NCBI GenBank assembly: GCA_946699065.1
Contig: CAMPDV010000937.1
Location: 62,001-126,000 of the forward strand
Direction: 5' to 3'
Origin: Loxodes magnus
Taxonomy: Eukaryota > Ciliophora > Karyorelictea > Loxodida > Loxodidae
DNA: 64,000 nucleotides
This document shows positions 15,654 to 31,400 of this stretch, piece after piece. A model generated the notes under the pieces. It had not been told where the DNA came from. It did not search any database and worked only from the letters and a program-made list of their open reading frames with translations. How positions within the stretch are numbered: the first letter of the stretch is position 1; every line of letters starts with the position of its first letter. The translations under genes and the position numbers were made by a program.

Positions 15654-17496
15654 TACAGCACTAGTGTGACCACTCATGGTCTTACAGGTACCTGTCTTGA
15701 CGTTCCATAGTCTCACCGTCTAATCATAACTTCCCGATACGATGAACTCTGAATCACTGGATATATCCACAGCATATACATAATGTGTGTGACCACTCAT
15801 GGTCTTACAGGTACCTGTCTTGACGTTCCATAGTCTCACCGTCTTATCATTACTTCCCGATACGATGAACTCTGAATCACTGGATATAACCACAGCATAT
15901 ACATAACTAGTGTGACCACTCATGGTCTTACAGGTACCTGTCTTGACGTCCCATAGTCTCACCGTCTAATCTACACTTCCCGATACGATGAACTCTGAAT
16001 CACTGGATATAGCCACAGCATATACAGAACTAGTGTGACCACTCATGGTCTTACAGGTACCTGTCTTGACGTTCCATAGTCTCACCGTTTTATCATTACT
16101 TCCCAATACGATGAACTCTGAATCACTGGATATAGCCACAGATAATACATAATGTGTGTGACCACTCATGGTCTTACAGGTAACTGTCTTGACGTCCCAT
16201 AGTCTCACCGTATAATCATGACTTCCCGATACGATGAACTATGAATCACTGGATATAGCCACAGCATATACATAATGTGTATGACCACTCATGGTCTTAC
16301 AGGTACCTGTCTTGAAGTTCCATAGTCTCACCGTCTAATCTACACTTCCCGATACGATGAACTCGGAATCACTGGATATAGCTACAGCATATACATAACT
16401 AGTGTGACCACTCATGGTCTTACAGGTACCTGTCTTGACGTTCCATAGTCTCACCGTTTTATCATTACTTCCCGATACGATGAACTCTGAATCACTGGAT
16501 ATAGCCACAGCATATACAGAACTAGTGTGACCACTCATGGTCTTACAGGTACCTGTCTTGACGTCCCATAGTCTCACCGTCTAATCTACACTTCCCGATA
16601 CGATGAACTCTGAATCACTGGATATAGCCACAGATAATACATAATGTGTGTGACCACTCATGATCTTACAGGTACCTGTCTTGACGTCCCATAGTCTCAC
16701 CGTCTAATCTACACTTCCCGATACGATGAACTCTGAATCACTGGATATAGCCACAGATAATACATAATGTGTGTGACCACTCATGATCTTACAGGTACCT
16801 GTCTTGACGTCCCATAGTCTCACCGTATTATCTGCACTTCCCGATACGATGAACTCTGAATCACTGGATATAACCACAGCATATACAGAACTAGTGTGAC
16901 CACTCATGGTCTTACAGGTACCTGTCTTGACGTTCCATAGTCTCACCGTCTAATCTACACTTCCCGATACGATGAACTCTGAATCACTGGATATAACCAC
17001 AGCATATACATAATGTGTGTGACCACTCATGGTCTTACAGGTACCTGTCTTGAAGTTCCATAGTCTCACCGTCTAATCTACACTTCCCGATACGATGAAC
17101 TCTGAATCACTGGATATAGCCACAGCATATACATAACTAGTGTGACCACTCATGGTCTTACAGGTACCTGTCTTGACGTTCCATAGTCTCACCGTCTAAT
17201 CATAACTTCCCGATACGATGAACTCTGAATCACTGGATATAACCACAGCATATACATAACTAGTGTGACCACTCATGATCTTACAGGTACCTGTCTTGAC
17301 GTCCCATAGTCTCACCGTTTTATCATTACTTCCCAATACGATGAACTCTGAATCACTGGATATAGCCACAGCATATACACAACTAGTGTGACCACTCATG
17401 GTCTTACAGGTACCTGTCTTGACGTTCCATAGTCTCACCGTATAATCTCTACTTCCCGATACGATGAACTCTGAATCACTGGATATAGCCACAGCA
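15654..17496 (-). pseudogene. WD40 frame block 12 (15 units)
   Basis: Fifteen units lie between 122-bp units near 15653 and 17496. Open pieces are of two or three blades, including 17196-17492. TAG replaces Glu34 near 16251, the leftmost of the five such cases. Several blades have Ile16 (KIM in place of KTM). Confidence 0.6.
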
Positions 17497-20400
17497 TTAC
17501 AGCACTAGTGTGACCACTCATGGTCTTACAGGTACCTGTCTTGACGTTCCATAGTCTCACCGTCTTATCATTACTTCCCGATACGATGAACTCTGAATCA
17601 CTGGATATAGCCACAGCATATACAGAACTAGTGTGACCACTCATGGTCTTACAGGTACCTGTCTTGAAGTTCCATAGTCTCACCGTTTTATCATTACTTC
17701 CCAATACGATGAACTCTGAATCACTGGACATAGCCACAGATAATACATAATGTGTGTGACCACTCATGGTCTTACAGGTACCTGTCTTGACGTCCCATAG
17801 TCTCACCGTCTAATCTACACTTCCCGATACGATGAACTCTGAATCACTGGATATAGCCACAGCATATACATAACTAGTGTGACCACTCATGGTCTTACAG
17901 GTACCTGTCTTGACGTCCCATAGTCTCACCGTTTTATCATTACTTCCCGATACGATGAACTCTGAATCACTGGATATAGCCACAGCATATACAGAACTAG
18001 TGTGACCACTCATGGTCTTACAGGTACCTGTCTTGACGTTCCATAGTCTCACCGTCTAATCTACACTTCCCGATACGATGAACTCTGAATCACTGGATAT
18101 AGCCACAGATAATACATAATGTGTGTGACCACTCATGGTCTTACAGGTACCTGTCTTGACGTCCCATAGTCTCACCGTCTTATCTCTACTTCCCGATACG
18201 ATGAACTCTGAATCACTGGATATAGCCACAGCATATACATAACTAGTGTGACCACTCATGGTCTTACAGGTACCTGTCTTGACGTCCCATAGTCTCACCG
18301 TATAATCTCTACTTCCCGATACGATGAACTCTGAATCACTGGATATAGCCACAGCATATACAGAACTAGTGTGACCACTCATGGTCTTACAGGTACCTGT
18401 CTTGACGTCCCATAGTCTCACCGTCTAATCTACACTTCCCGATACTATGAACTCTGAATCACTGGATATAGCCACAGATAATACATAATGTGTGTGACCA
18501 CTCATGGTCTTACAGGTACCTGTCTTGACGTTCCATAGTCTCACCGTCTAATCATAACTGCCCGATACGATGAACTCTGAATCACTGGATATATCCACAG
18601 ATAATACATAATGTGTGTGACCACTCATGGTCTTACAGGTACCTGTCTTGAAGTTCCATAGTCTCACCGTCTAATCTACACTTCCCGATACGATGAACTC
18701 TGAATCACTGGATATAGCCACAGCATATACAGAACTAGTGTGACCACTCATGGTCTTACAGGTGACTGTCTTGACGTCCCATAGTCTCACCGTCTAATCT
18801 ACACTTCCCGATACGATGAACTCTGAATCACTGGATATAGCCACAGCATATACATAATGTGTATGACCACTCATGGTCTTACAGGTACCTGTCTTGACGT
18901 TCCATAGTCTCACCGTCTAATCATAACTGCCCGATACGATGAACTCTGAATCACTGGATATATCCACAGATAATACATAATGTGTGTGACCACTCATGGT
19001 CTTACAGGTACCTGTCTTGAAGTTCCATAGTCTCACCGTCTAATCTACACTTCCCGATACGATGAACTCTGAATCACTGGATATAGCCACAGCATATACA
19101 GAACTAGTGTGACCACTCATGGTCTTACAGGTGACTGTCTTGACGTCCCATAGTCTCACCGTCTAATCTACACTTCCCGATACGATGAACTCTGAATCAC
19201 TGGATATAACCACAGCATATACATAACTAGTGTGACCACTCATGGTCTTACAGGTACCTGTCTTGAAGTTCCATAGTCTCACCGTTTTATCATTACTTCC
19301 CAATACGATGAACTCTGAATCACTGGACATAGCCACAGATAATACATAATGTGTGTGACCACTCATGGTCTTACAGGTACCTGTCTTGACGTCCCATAGT
19401 CTCACCGTCTAATCTACACTTCCCGATACGATGAACTCTGAATCACTGGATATAGCCACAGCATATACATAATGTGTATGACCACTCATGGTCTTACAGG
19501 TACCTGTCTTGACGTTCCATAGTCTCACCGTTTTATCATTACTTCCCAATACGATGAACTCTGAATCACTGGATATAGCCACAGATAATACATAATGTGT
19601 GTGACCACTCATGGTCTTACAGGTAACTGTCTTGACGTCCCATAGTCTCACCGTATAATCATGACTTCCCAATACGATGAACTCTGAATCACTGGATATA
19701 GCCACAGATAATACATAATGTGTGTGACCACTCATGGTCTTACAGGTAACTGTCTTGACGTCCCATAGTCTCACCGTATAATCATGACTTCCCGATACGA
19801 TGAACTCTGAATCACTGGATATAGCCACAGCATATACATAATGTGTATGACCACTCATGATCTTACAGGTACCTGTCTTGACGTCCCATAGTCTCACCGT
19901 CTAATCTACACTTCCCGATACGATGAACTCTGAATCACTGGATATAGCCACAGCATATACATAATGTGTGTGACCACTCATGGTCTTACAGGTACCTGTC
20001 TTGAAGTTCAATAGTCTCACCTTCTAATCATTACTTCACGATACGATGAACTCTGAATCACTGGATATAACCACAGATAATACATAATGTGTGTGACCAC
20101 TCATGGTCTTACAGGTACCTGTCTTGACGTTCCATAGTCTCACCGTCTTATCATTACTTCCCGATACGATGAACTCTGAATCACTGGATATAACCACAGC
20201 ATATACATAATGTGTATGACCACACATGGTCTTACAGGTACCTGTCTTGACGTCCCATAGTCTCACCGTCTAATCTACACTTCCCGATACGATGAACTCT
20301 GAATCACTGGATATAACCACAGCATATACATAACTAGTGTGACCACTCATGGTCTTACAGGTACCTGTCTTGACGTTCCATAGTCTCACCGTTTTATCAT

Positions 20401-21309
20401 TACTTCCCGATACGATGAACTCTGAATCACTGGATATAGCCACAGCATATACATAATGTGTATGACCACTCATGGTCTTACAGGTACCTGTCTTGACGTC
20501 CCATAGTCTCACCGTCTAATCTACACTTCCCGATACGATGAACTCTGAATCACTGGATATAGCCACAGCATATACAGAACTAGTGTGACCACTCATGGTC
20601 TTACAGGTACCTGTCTTGACGTTCCATAGTCTCACCGTTTTATCATTACTTCCCAATACGATGAACTCTGAATCACTGGATATAGCCACAGATAATACAT
20701 AATGTGTGTGACCACTCATGGTCTTACAGGTACCTGTCTTGACGTCCCATAGTCTCACCGTCTAATCTACACTTCCCGATACGATGAACTCTGAATCACT
20801 GGATATAGCCACAGCATATACAGAACTAGTGTGACCACTCATGGTCTTACAGGTACCTGTCTTGACGTCCCATAGTCTCACCGTTTTATCATTACTTCCC
20901 AATACGATGAACTCTGAATCACTGGATATAGCCACAGATAATACATAATGTGTGTGACCACTCATGGTCTTACAGGTAACTGTCTTGACGTCCCATAGTC
21001 TCACCGTATAATCATGACTTCCCGATACGATGAACTCTGAATCACTGGATATAGCCACAGCATATACATAATGTGTATGACCACTCATGGTCTTACAGGT
21101 ACCTGTCTTGACGTCCCATAGTCTCACCGTCTAATCTACACTTCCCGATACGATGAACTCTGAATCACTGGATATAGCCACAGCATATACAGAACTAGTG
21201 TGACCACTCATGGTCTTACAGGTACCTGTCTTGACGTCCCATAGTCTCACCGTCTAATCTACACTTCCCGATACGATGAACTCTGAATCACTGGATATAG
21301 CCACAGCAT
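17497..21309 (-). pseudogene. WD40 frame block 11 (31 units)
   Basis: About 31 units. The four-blade stretch 19409-19897 is the longest open piece. The leftmost TGA at Gly39 in the window lies near 20039, in a unit that also has TAG at position 2, Lys at Thr3 and Leu at Trp7. Between 18540 and 19160 two almost identical groups of units follow each other at 369 bp, with a silent GTC spelling of Val12 (near 18764 and 19133) as a shared private mark. Confidence 0.6.
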
Positions 21310-24300
21310 TACAGCACTAGTGTGACCACTCATGGTCTTACAGGTACCTGTCTTGACGTCCCATAGTCTCACCGTTTTATCATTACTTCCCAATACGATG
21401 AACTCTGAATCACTGGATATAGCCACAGCATATACATAATGTGTATGACCACACATGGTCTTACAGGTACCTGTCTTGACGTCCCATAGTCTCACCGTCT
21501 AATCTACACTTCCCGATACGATGAACTCTGAATCACTGGATATAACCACAGCATATACATAACTAGTGTGACCACTCATGGTCTTACAGGTACCTGTCTT
21601 GACGTTCCATAGTCTCACCGTTTTATCATTACTTCCCAATACGATGAACTCTGAATCACTGGATATAGCCACAGATAATACATAATGTGTGTGACCACTC
21701 ATGGTCTTACAGGTAACTGTCTTGACGTCCCATAGTCTCACCGTATAATCATGACTTCCCGATACGATGAACTCTGAATCACTGGATATAACCACAGCAT
21801 ATACATAATGTGTGTGACCACTCATGGTCTTACAGGTACCTGTCTTGACGTTCCATAGTCTCACCGTCTTATCATTACTTCCCGATACGATGAACTCTGA
21901 ATCACTGGATATAACCACAGCATATACATAACTAGTGTGACCACTCATGGTCTTACAGGTACCTGTCTTGACGTCCCATAGTCTCACCGTCTAATCTACA
22001 CTTCCCGATACGATGAACTCTGAATCACTGGATATAGCCACAGCATATACAGAACTAGTGTGACCACTCATGGTCTTACAGGTACCTGTCTTGACGTTCC
22101 ATAGTCTCACCGTTTTATCATTACTTCCCAATACGATGAACTCTGAATCACTGGATATATCCACAGCATATACATAATGTGTGTGACCACTCATGGTCTT
22201 ACAGGTACCTGTCTTGACGTTCCATAGTCTCACCGTCTTATCATTACTTCCCGATACGATGAACTCTGAATCACTGGATATAACCACAGCATATACATAA
22301 CTAGTGTGACCACTCATGGTCTTACAGGTACCTGTCTTGACGTCCCATAGTCTCACCGTTTTATCATTACTTCCCAATACGATGAACTCTGAATCACTGG
22401 ACATAGCCACAGATAATACATAATGTGTGTGACCACTCATGGTCTTACAGGTACCTGTCTTGACGTCCCATAGTCTCACCGTCTAATCTACACTTCCCGA
22501 TACGATGAACTCTGAATCACTGGATATAGCCACAGCATATACATAATGTGTATGACCACTCATGGTCTTACAGGTACCTGTCTTGACGTTCCATAGTCTC
22601 ACCGTTTTATCATTAATTCCCAATACGATGAACTCTGAATCACTGGATATAGCCACAGATAATACATAATGTGTGTGACCACTCATGGTCTTACAGGTAA
22701 CTGTCTTGACGTCCCATAGTCTCACCGTATAATCATGACTTCCCAATACGATGAACTCTGAATCACTGGATATAGCCACAGATAATACATAATGTGTGTG
22801 ACCACTCATGGTCTTACAGGTAACTGTCTTGACGTCCCATAGTCTCACCGTATAATCATGACTTCCCGATACGATGAACTCTGAATCACTGGATATAGCC
22901 ACAGCATATACATAATGTGTATGACCACTCATGATCTTACAGGTACCTGTCTTGACGTCCCATAGTCTCACCGTCTAATCTACACTTCCCGATACGATGA
23001 ACTCTGAATCACTGGATATAGCCACAGCATATACATAATGTGTGTGACCACTCATGGTCTTACAGGTACCTGTCTTGAAGTTCAATAGTCTCACCTTCTA
23101 ATCATTACTTCACGATACGATGAACTCTGAATCACTGGATATAACCACAGATAATACATAATGTGTGTGACCACTCATGGTCTTACAGGTACCTGTCTTG
23201 ACGTTCCATAGTCTCACCGTCTTATCATTACTTCCCGATACGATGAACTCTGAATCACTGGATATAACCACAGCATACACATAATGTGTATGACCACACA
23301 TGGTCTTACAGGTACCTGTCTTGACGTCCCATAGTCTCACCGTCTAATCTACACTTCCCGATACGATGAACTCTGAATCACTGGATATAACCACAGCATA
23401 TACATAACTAGTGTGACCACTCATGGTCTTACAGGTACCTGTCTTGACGTTCCATAGTCTCACCGTTTTATCATTACTTCCCGATACGATGAACTCTGAA
23501 TCACTGGATATAGCCACAGCATATACATAATGTGTATGACCACTCATGGTCTTACAGGTACCTGTCTTGACGTCCCATAGTCTCACCGTCTAATCTACAC
23601 TTCCCGATACGATGAACTCTGAATCACTGGATATAGCCACAGCATATACAGAACTAGTGTGACCACTCATGGTCTTACAGGTACCTGTCTTGACGTTCCA
23701 TAGTCTCACCGTTTTATCATTACTTCCCAATACGATGAACTCTGAATCACTGGATATAGCCACAGATAATACATAATGTGTGTGACCACTCATGGTCTTA
23801 CAGGTACCTGTCTTGACGTCCCATAGTCTCACCGTCTAATCTACACTTCCCGATACGATGAACTCTGAATCACTGGATATAGCCACAGCATATACAGAAC
23901 TAGTGTGACCACTCATGGTCTTACAGGTACCTGTCTTGACGTTCCATAGTCTCACCGTTTTATCATTACTTCCCAATACGATGAACTCTGAATCACTGGA
24001 TATAGCCACAGATAATACATAATGTGTGTGACCACTCATGGTCTTACAGGTAACTGTCTTGACGTCCCATAGTCTCACCGTCTAATCTACACTTCCCGAT
24101 ACGATGAACTCTGAATCACTGGATATAGCCACAGATAATACATAATGTGTATGACCACTCATGGTCTTACAGGTACCTGTCTTGACGTCCCATAGTCTCA
24201 CCGTCTAATCTACACTTCCCGATACGATGAACTCTGAATCACTGGATATAGCCACAGCATATACAGAACTAGTGTGACCACTCATGGTCTTACAGGTACC

Positions 24301-24383
24301 TGTCTTGACGTTCCATAGTCTCACCGTTTTATCATTACTTCCCAATACGATGAACTCTGAATCACTGGATATAGCCACAGCAT
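21310..24383 (-). pseudogene. WD40 frame block 10 (25 units)
   Basis: Twenty-five units lie between two 122-bp units one period of higher-order repeat A apart. It holds three adjacent four-blade open stretches (21499-21987, 21991-22479, 22483-22971), each separated from the next by one TAG at position 2, so twelve blades would be continuous if that TAG were sense. One unit near 23100 has both TGA at Gly39 and TAG at position 2 with Trp7 replaced by Leu. Confidence 0.6.
21499..22971 (-). CDS. Three consecutive four-blade open stretches split by single TAGs
   Basis: Stretches of 162 codons each (21499-21987, 21991-22479, 22483-22971) abut with only a position-2 TAG between them. All twelve blades keep W7 and H20. 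Under the standard code they are three separate fragments, each with an in-blade GTG as the only near start. With UAG as an amino acid they are a 12-blade run. I favour them being one ancestral coding run rather than three genes. Confidence 0.25.
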
Positions 24384-26226
24384 TACAGCACTAGTGTGAC
24401 CACTCATGGTCTTACAGGTACCTGTCTTGACGTCCCATAGTCTCACCGTTTTATCATTACTTCCCAATACGATGAACTCTGAATCACTGGATATAGCCAC
24501 AGCATATACATAATGTGTATGACCACACATGGTCTTACAGGTACCTGTCTTGACGTCCCATAGTCTCACCGTCTAATCTACACTTCCCGATACGATGAAC
24601 TCTGAATCACTGGATATAACCACAGCATATACATAACTAGTGTGACCACTCATGGTCTTACAGGTACCTGTCTTGACGTTCCATAGTCTCACCGTCTAAT
24701 CTACACTTCCCGATACGATGAACTCTGAATCACTGGATATAGCCACAGCATATACATAATGTGTATGACCACTCATGGTCTTACAGGTACCTGTCTTGAC
24801 GTCCCATAGTCTCACCGTCTAATCTACACTTCCCGATACGATGAACTCTGAATCACTGGATATAGCCACAGCATATACAGAACTAGTGTGACCACTCATG
24901 GTCTTACAGGTACCTGTCTTGACGTCCCATAGTCTCACCGTCTAATCTACACTTCCCGATACGATGAACTCTGAATCACTGGATATAGCCACAGCATATA
25001 CAGAACTAGTGTGACCACTCATGGTCTTACAGGTACCTGTCTTGACGTCCCATAGTCTCACCGTCTAATCTACACTTCCCGATACGATGAACTCTGAATC
25101 ACTGGATATAGCCACAGCATATACAGAACTAGTGTGACCACTCATGGTCTTACAGGTACCTGTCTTGACGTCCCATAGTCTCACCGTCTAATCTACACTT
25201 CCCGATACGATGAACTCTGAATCACTGGATATAGCCACAGCATATACATAACTAGTGTGACCACTCATGGTCTTACAGGTACCTGTCTTGACGTTCCATA
25301 GTCTCACCGTATAATCTTAACTTCCCGATACGATGAACTCTGAATCACTGGATATAGCCACAGATAATACATAATGTGTGTGACCACTCATGGTCTTACA
25401 GGTACCTGTCTTGACGTCCCATAGTCTCACCGTTTTATCATTACTTCCCAATACGATGAACTCTGAATCACTGGATACAGCCACAGATAATACACAACTA
25501 GTGTGACCACTCATGGTCTTACAGGTACCTGTCTTGACGTCCCATAGTCTCACCGTCTAATCTACACTTCCCGATACGATGAACTCTGAATCACTGGATA
25601 TAGCCACAGCATATACATAACTAGTGTGACCACTCATGGTCTTACAGGTACCTGTCTTGACGTTCCATAGTCTCACCGTATAATCTTAACTTCCCGATAC
25701 GATGAACTCTGAATCACTGGATATAGCCACAGATAATACATAATGTGTGTGACCACTCATGGTCTTACAGGTACCTGTCTTGACGTCCCATAGTCTCACC
25801 GTTTTATCATTACTTCCCAATACGATGAACTCTGAATCACTGGATATAGCCACAGATAATACATAATGTGTGTGACCACTCATGGTCTTACAGGTACCTG
25901 TCTTGACGTCCCATAGTCTCACCGTCTAATCATTACTTCACGATACGATGAACTCTGAATCACTGGATATAGCCACAGATAATACATAATGTGTGTGACC
26001 ACTCATGGTCTTACAGGTACCTGTCTTGAAGTTCAATAGTCTCACCGTCTAATCTACACTTCCCGATACGATGAACTCTGAATCACTGGATATTGCCACA
26101 GATAATACATAATGTGTGTGACCACTCATGATCTTACAGGTACCTGTCTTGACGTTCCATAGTCTCACCGTATAATCTCTACTTCCCGATACGATGAACT
26201 CTGAATCACTGGATATAGCCACAGCA
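24384..26226 (-). pseudogene. WD40 frame block 9 (15 units)
   Basis: Fifteen units lie between 122-bp units near 24383 and 26226. Only two-blade pieces are open (25317-25553, 25686-25922). TGA at Gly39 occurs near 25939. Four neighbouring units between about 24830 and 25200 are almost identical to one another (SSVYAV type with Val41 and TAG), a small local expansion. Confidence 0.6.
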
Positions 26227-28439
26227 TTACAGCACTAGTGTGACCACTCATGGTCTTACAGGTACCTGTCTTGACGCCCCATAGTCTCACCGTATAATCT
26301 CTACTTCCCGATACGATGAACTCTGAATCACTGGATATAGCCACAGCATATACATAATGTGTGTGACCACTCATGATCTTACAGGTACCTGTCTTGACGT
26401 CCCATAGTCTCACCGTCTAATCTACACTTCCCGATACTATGAACTCTGAATCACTGGATATAGCCACAGCATATACAGAACTAGTGTGACCACTCATGGT
26501 CTTACAGGTACCTGTCTTGACGTCCCATAGTCTCACCGTCTAATCTACACTTCCCGATACGATGAACTCTGAATCACTGGATATAGCCACAGCATATACA
26601 TAATGTGTATGACCACTCATGATCTTACAGGTACCTGTCTTGACGTCCCATAGTCTCACCGTCTAATCTACACTTCCCGATACGATGAACTCTGAATCAC
26701 TGGATATAGCCACAGCATATACATAATGTGTGTGACCACTCATGGTCTTACAGGTACCTGTCTTGAAGTTCAATAGTCTCACCTTCTAATCATTACTTCA
26801 CGATACGATGAACTCTGAATCACTGGATATAACCACAGATAATACATAATGTGTGTGACCACTCATGGTCTTACAGGTACCTGTCTTGACGTTCCATAGT
26901 CTCACCGTCTAATCTACACTTCCCGATACGATGAACTCTGAATCACTGGATATAGCCACAGCATATACAGAACTAGTGTGACCACTCATGGTCTTACAGG
27001 TACCTGTCTTGACGTCCCATAGTCTCACCGTCTAATCATTACTTCACGATACGATGAACTCTGAATCACTGGATATAGCCACAGATAATACATAATGTGT
27101 GTGACCACTCATGGTCTTACAGGTACCTGTCTTGAAGTTCAATAGTCTCACCTTCTAATCATTACTTCACGATACGATGAACTCTGAATCACTGGATATA
27201 GCCACAGCATATACAGAACTAGTGTGACCACTCATGGTCTTACAGGTACCTGTCTTGACGTCCCATAGTCTCACCGTCTAATCTACACTTCCCGATACGA
27301 TGAACTCTGAATCACTGGATATAGCCACAGCATATACAGAACTAGTGTGACCACTCATGGTCTTACAGGTACCTGTCTTGACGTCCCATAGTCTCACCGT
27401 CTAATCATTACTTCACGATACGATGAACTCTGAATCACTGGATATAGCCACAGATAATACATAATGTGTGTGACCACTCATGGTCTTACAGGTACCTGTC
27501 TTGAAGTCCCATAGTCTCACCGTCTAATCATTACTTCACGATACGATGAACTCTGAATCACTGGATATAGCCACAGATAATACATAATGTGTGTGACCAC
27601 TCATGGTCTTACAGGTACCTGTCTTGACGTCCCATAGTCTCACCGTTTTATCATTACTTCCCAATACGATGAACTCTGAATCACTGGATACAGCCACAGA
27701 TAATACACAACTAGTGTGACCACTCATGGTCTTACAGGTACCTGTCTTGACGTCCCATAGTCTCACCGTCTAATCTACACTTCCCGATACGATGAACTCT
27801 GAATCACTGGATATAGCCACAGCATATACATAACTAGTGTGACCACTCATGGTCTTACAGGTACCTGTCTTGACGTTCCATAGTCTCACCGTATAATCTT
27901 AACTTCCCGATACGATGAACTCTGAATCACTGGATATAGCCACAGATAATACATAATGTGTGTGACCACTCATGGTCTTACAGGTACCTGTCTTGACGTC
28001 CCATAGTCTCACCGTTTTATCATTACTTCCCAATACGATGAACTCTGAATCACTGGATATAGCCACAGATAATACATAATGTGTGTGACCACTCATGGTC
28101 TTACAGGTACCTGTCTTGACGTCCCATAGTCTCACCGTCTAATCATTACTTCACGATACGATGAACTCTGAATCACTGGATATAGCCACAGATAATACAT
28201 AATGTGTGTGACCACTCATGGTCTTACAGGTACCTGTCTTGAAGTTCAATAGTCTCACCGTCTAATCTACACTTCCCGATACGATGAACTCTGAATCACT
28301 GGATATTGCCACAGATAATACATAATGTGTGTGACCACTCATGATCTTACAGGTACCTGTCTTGACGTTCCATAGTCTCACCGTATAATCTCTACTTCCC
28401 GATACGATGAACTCTGAATCACTGGATATAGCCACAGCA
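26227..28439 (-). pseudogene. WD40 frame block 8 (18 units)
   Basis: Eighteen units carry TGA at Gly39 near 26809, 27047, 27169, 27417, 27539 and 28151, along with TAG at position 2 in nearly all junctions. Units near 26780 and 27150 are the most damaged in the window: Trp7 is Leu, Thr3 is Lys, position 2 is TAG and Gly39 is TGA. Such a unit could not form a normal blade under any known code. Confidence 0.65.
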
Positions 28440-31400
28440 TTACAGCACTAGTGTGACCACTCATGGTCTTACAGGTACCTGTCTTGACGCCCCATAGTCT
28501 CACCGTATAATCTCTACTTCCCGATACGATGAACTCTGAATCACTGGATATAGCCACAGCATATACATAATGTGTGTGACCACTCATGATCTTACAGGTA
28601 CCTGTCTTGACGTCCCATAGTCTCACCGTCTAATCTACACTTCCCGATACTATGAACTCTGAATCACTGGATATAGCCACAGCATATACAGAACTAGTGT
28701 GACCACTCATGGTCTTACAGGTACCTGTCTTGACGTCCCATAGTCTCACCGTCTAATCTACACTTCCCGATACGATGAACTCTGAATCACTGGATATAGC
28801 CACAGAATATACAGAACTAGTGTGACCACTCATGGTCTTACAGGTACCTGTCTTGACGTCCCATAGTCTCACCGTATAATCTCTACTTCCCGATACGATG
28901 AACTCTGAATCACTGGATATAGCCACAGCATATACATAATGTGTGTGACCACTCATGGTCTTACAGGTACCTGTCTTGACGTCCCATAGTCTCACCGTCT
29001 AATCTACACTTCCCGATACGATGAACTATGAATCACTGGATATAGCCTCAGATAATACATAATGTGTGTGACCACTCATGGTCTTACAGGTACCTGTCTT
29101 GACGTCCCATAGTCTCACCGTTTTATCATTACTTCCCAATACGATGAACTCTGAATCACTGGATATAGCCACAGATAATACATAATGTGTGTGACCACTC
29201 ATGGTCTTACAGGTACCTGTCTTGACGTCCCATAGTCTCACCGTCTAATCTACACTTCCCGATACGATGAACTCTGAATCACTGGATATAGCCACAGCAT
29301 ATACATAATGTGTATGACCACTCATGGTCTTACAGGTACCTGTCTTGACGTCCCATAGTCTCACCGTCTAATCTACACTTCCCGATACGATGAACTCTGA
29401 ATCACTGGATATAACCACAGATAATACATAATGTGTGTGACCACTCATGGTCTTACAGGTACCTGTCTTGACGTCCCATAGTCTCACCGTCTAATCTACA
29501 CTTCCCGATACGATGAACTCTGAATCACTGGATATAGCCACAGCATATACAGAACTAGTGTGACCACTCATGGTCTTACAGGTACCTGTCTTGACGTCCC
29601 ATAGTCTCACCGTCTAATCTACACTTCCCGATACGATGAACTCTGAATCACTGGATATAGCCACAGCATATACAGAACTAGTGTGACCACTCATGGTCTT
29701 ACAGGTACCTGTCTTGACGTCCCATAGTCTCACCGTCTAATCATTACTTCACGATACGATGAACTCTGAATCACTGGATATAGCCACAGATAATACATAA
29801 TGTGTGTGACCACTCATGGTCTTACAGGTACCTGTCTTGAAGTCCCATAGTCTCACCGTCTAATCTACACTTCCCGATACGATGAACTCTGAATCACTGG
29901 ATATAGCCACAGCATATACAGAACTAGTGTGACCACTCATGGTCTTACAGGTACCTGTCTTGACGTCCCATAGTCTCACCGTCTAATCTACACTTCCCGA
30001 TACGATGAACTCTGAATCACTGGATATAGCCACAGCATATACAGAACTAGTGTGACCACTCATGGTCTTACAGGTACCTGTCTTGACGTCCCATAGTCTC
30101 ACCGTCTAATCATTACTTCACGATACGATGAACTCTGAATCACTGGATATAGCCACAGATAATACATAATGTGTGTGACCACTCATGGTCTTACAGGTAC
30201 CTGTCTTGACGTCCCATAGTCTCACCGTCTAATCTACACTTCCCGATACGATGAACTCTGAATCACTGGATATAGCCACAGCATATACAGAACTAGTGTG
30301 ACCACTCATGGTCTTACAGGTACCTGTCTTGACGTCCCATAGTCTCACCGTCTAATCTACACTTCCCGATACGATGAACTCTGAATCACTGGATATAGCC
30401 ACAGCATATACAGAACTAGTGTGACCACTCATGGTCTTACAGGTACCTGTCTTGACGTCCCATAGTCTCACCGTCTAATCATTACTTCACGATACGATGA
30501 ACTCTGAATCACTGGATATAGCCACAGATAATACATAATGTGTGTGACCACTCATGGTCTTACAGGTACCTGTCTTGAAGTCCCATAGTCTCACCGTCTA
30601 ATCATTACTTCACGATACGATGAACTCTGAATCACTGGATATAGCCACAGATAATACATAATGTGTGTGACCACTCATGGTCTTACAGGTACCTGTCTTG
30701 ACGTCCCATAGTCTCACCGTTTTATCATTACTTCCCAATACGATGAACTCTGAATCACTGGATACAGCCACAGATAATACACAACTAGTGTGACCACTCA
30801 TGGTCTTACAGGTACCTGTCTTGACGTCCCATAGTCTCACCGTCTAATCTACACTTCCCGATACGATGAACTCTGAATCACTGGATATAGCCACAGCATA
30901 TACATAACTAGTGTGACCACTCATGGTCTTACAGGTACCTGTCTTGACGTTCCATAGTCTCACCGTATAATCTTAACTTCCCGATACGATGAACTCTGAA
31001 TCACTGGATATAGCCACAGATAATACATAATGTGTGTGACCACTCATGGTCTTACAGGTACCTGTCTTGACGTCCCATAGTCTCACCGTTTTATCATTAC
31101 TTCCCAATACGATGAACTCTGAATCACTGGATATAGCCACAGATAATACATAATGTGTGTGACCACTCATGGTCTTACAGGTACCTGTCTTGACGTCCCA
31201 TAGTCTCACCGTCTAATCATTACTTCACGATACGATGAACTCTGAATCACTGGATATAGCCACAGATAATACATAATGTGTGTGACCACTCATGGTCTTA
31301 CAGGTACCTGTCTTGAAGTTCAATAGTCTCACCGTCTAATCTACACTTCCCGATACGATGAACTCTGAATCACTGGATATTGCCACAGATAATACATAAT

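Larger units (their letters stand above)
19180..24685 (-). repeat. 3074-bp (25-unit) higher-order repeat A, about 1.8 copies
   Basis: The four-blade stretch at 19409-19897 recurs at 22483-22971. 20036, 20270, 20516 and 20762 recur at 23110, 23344, 23590 and 23836. All shifts are 3074 bp, with one 122-bp unit per period (near 21309 and 24383). The second copy has picked up several replaced units, for example a Ser40-to-Ile change near 22614 and altered position-2 codons, which look like patches from other units. Its period is identical to that of higher-order repeat B although the internal order of units differs. Confidence 0.8.
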
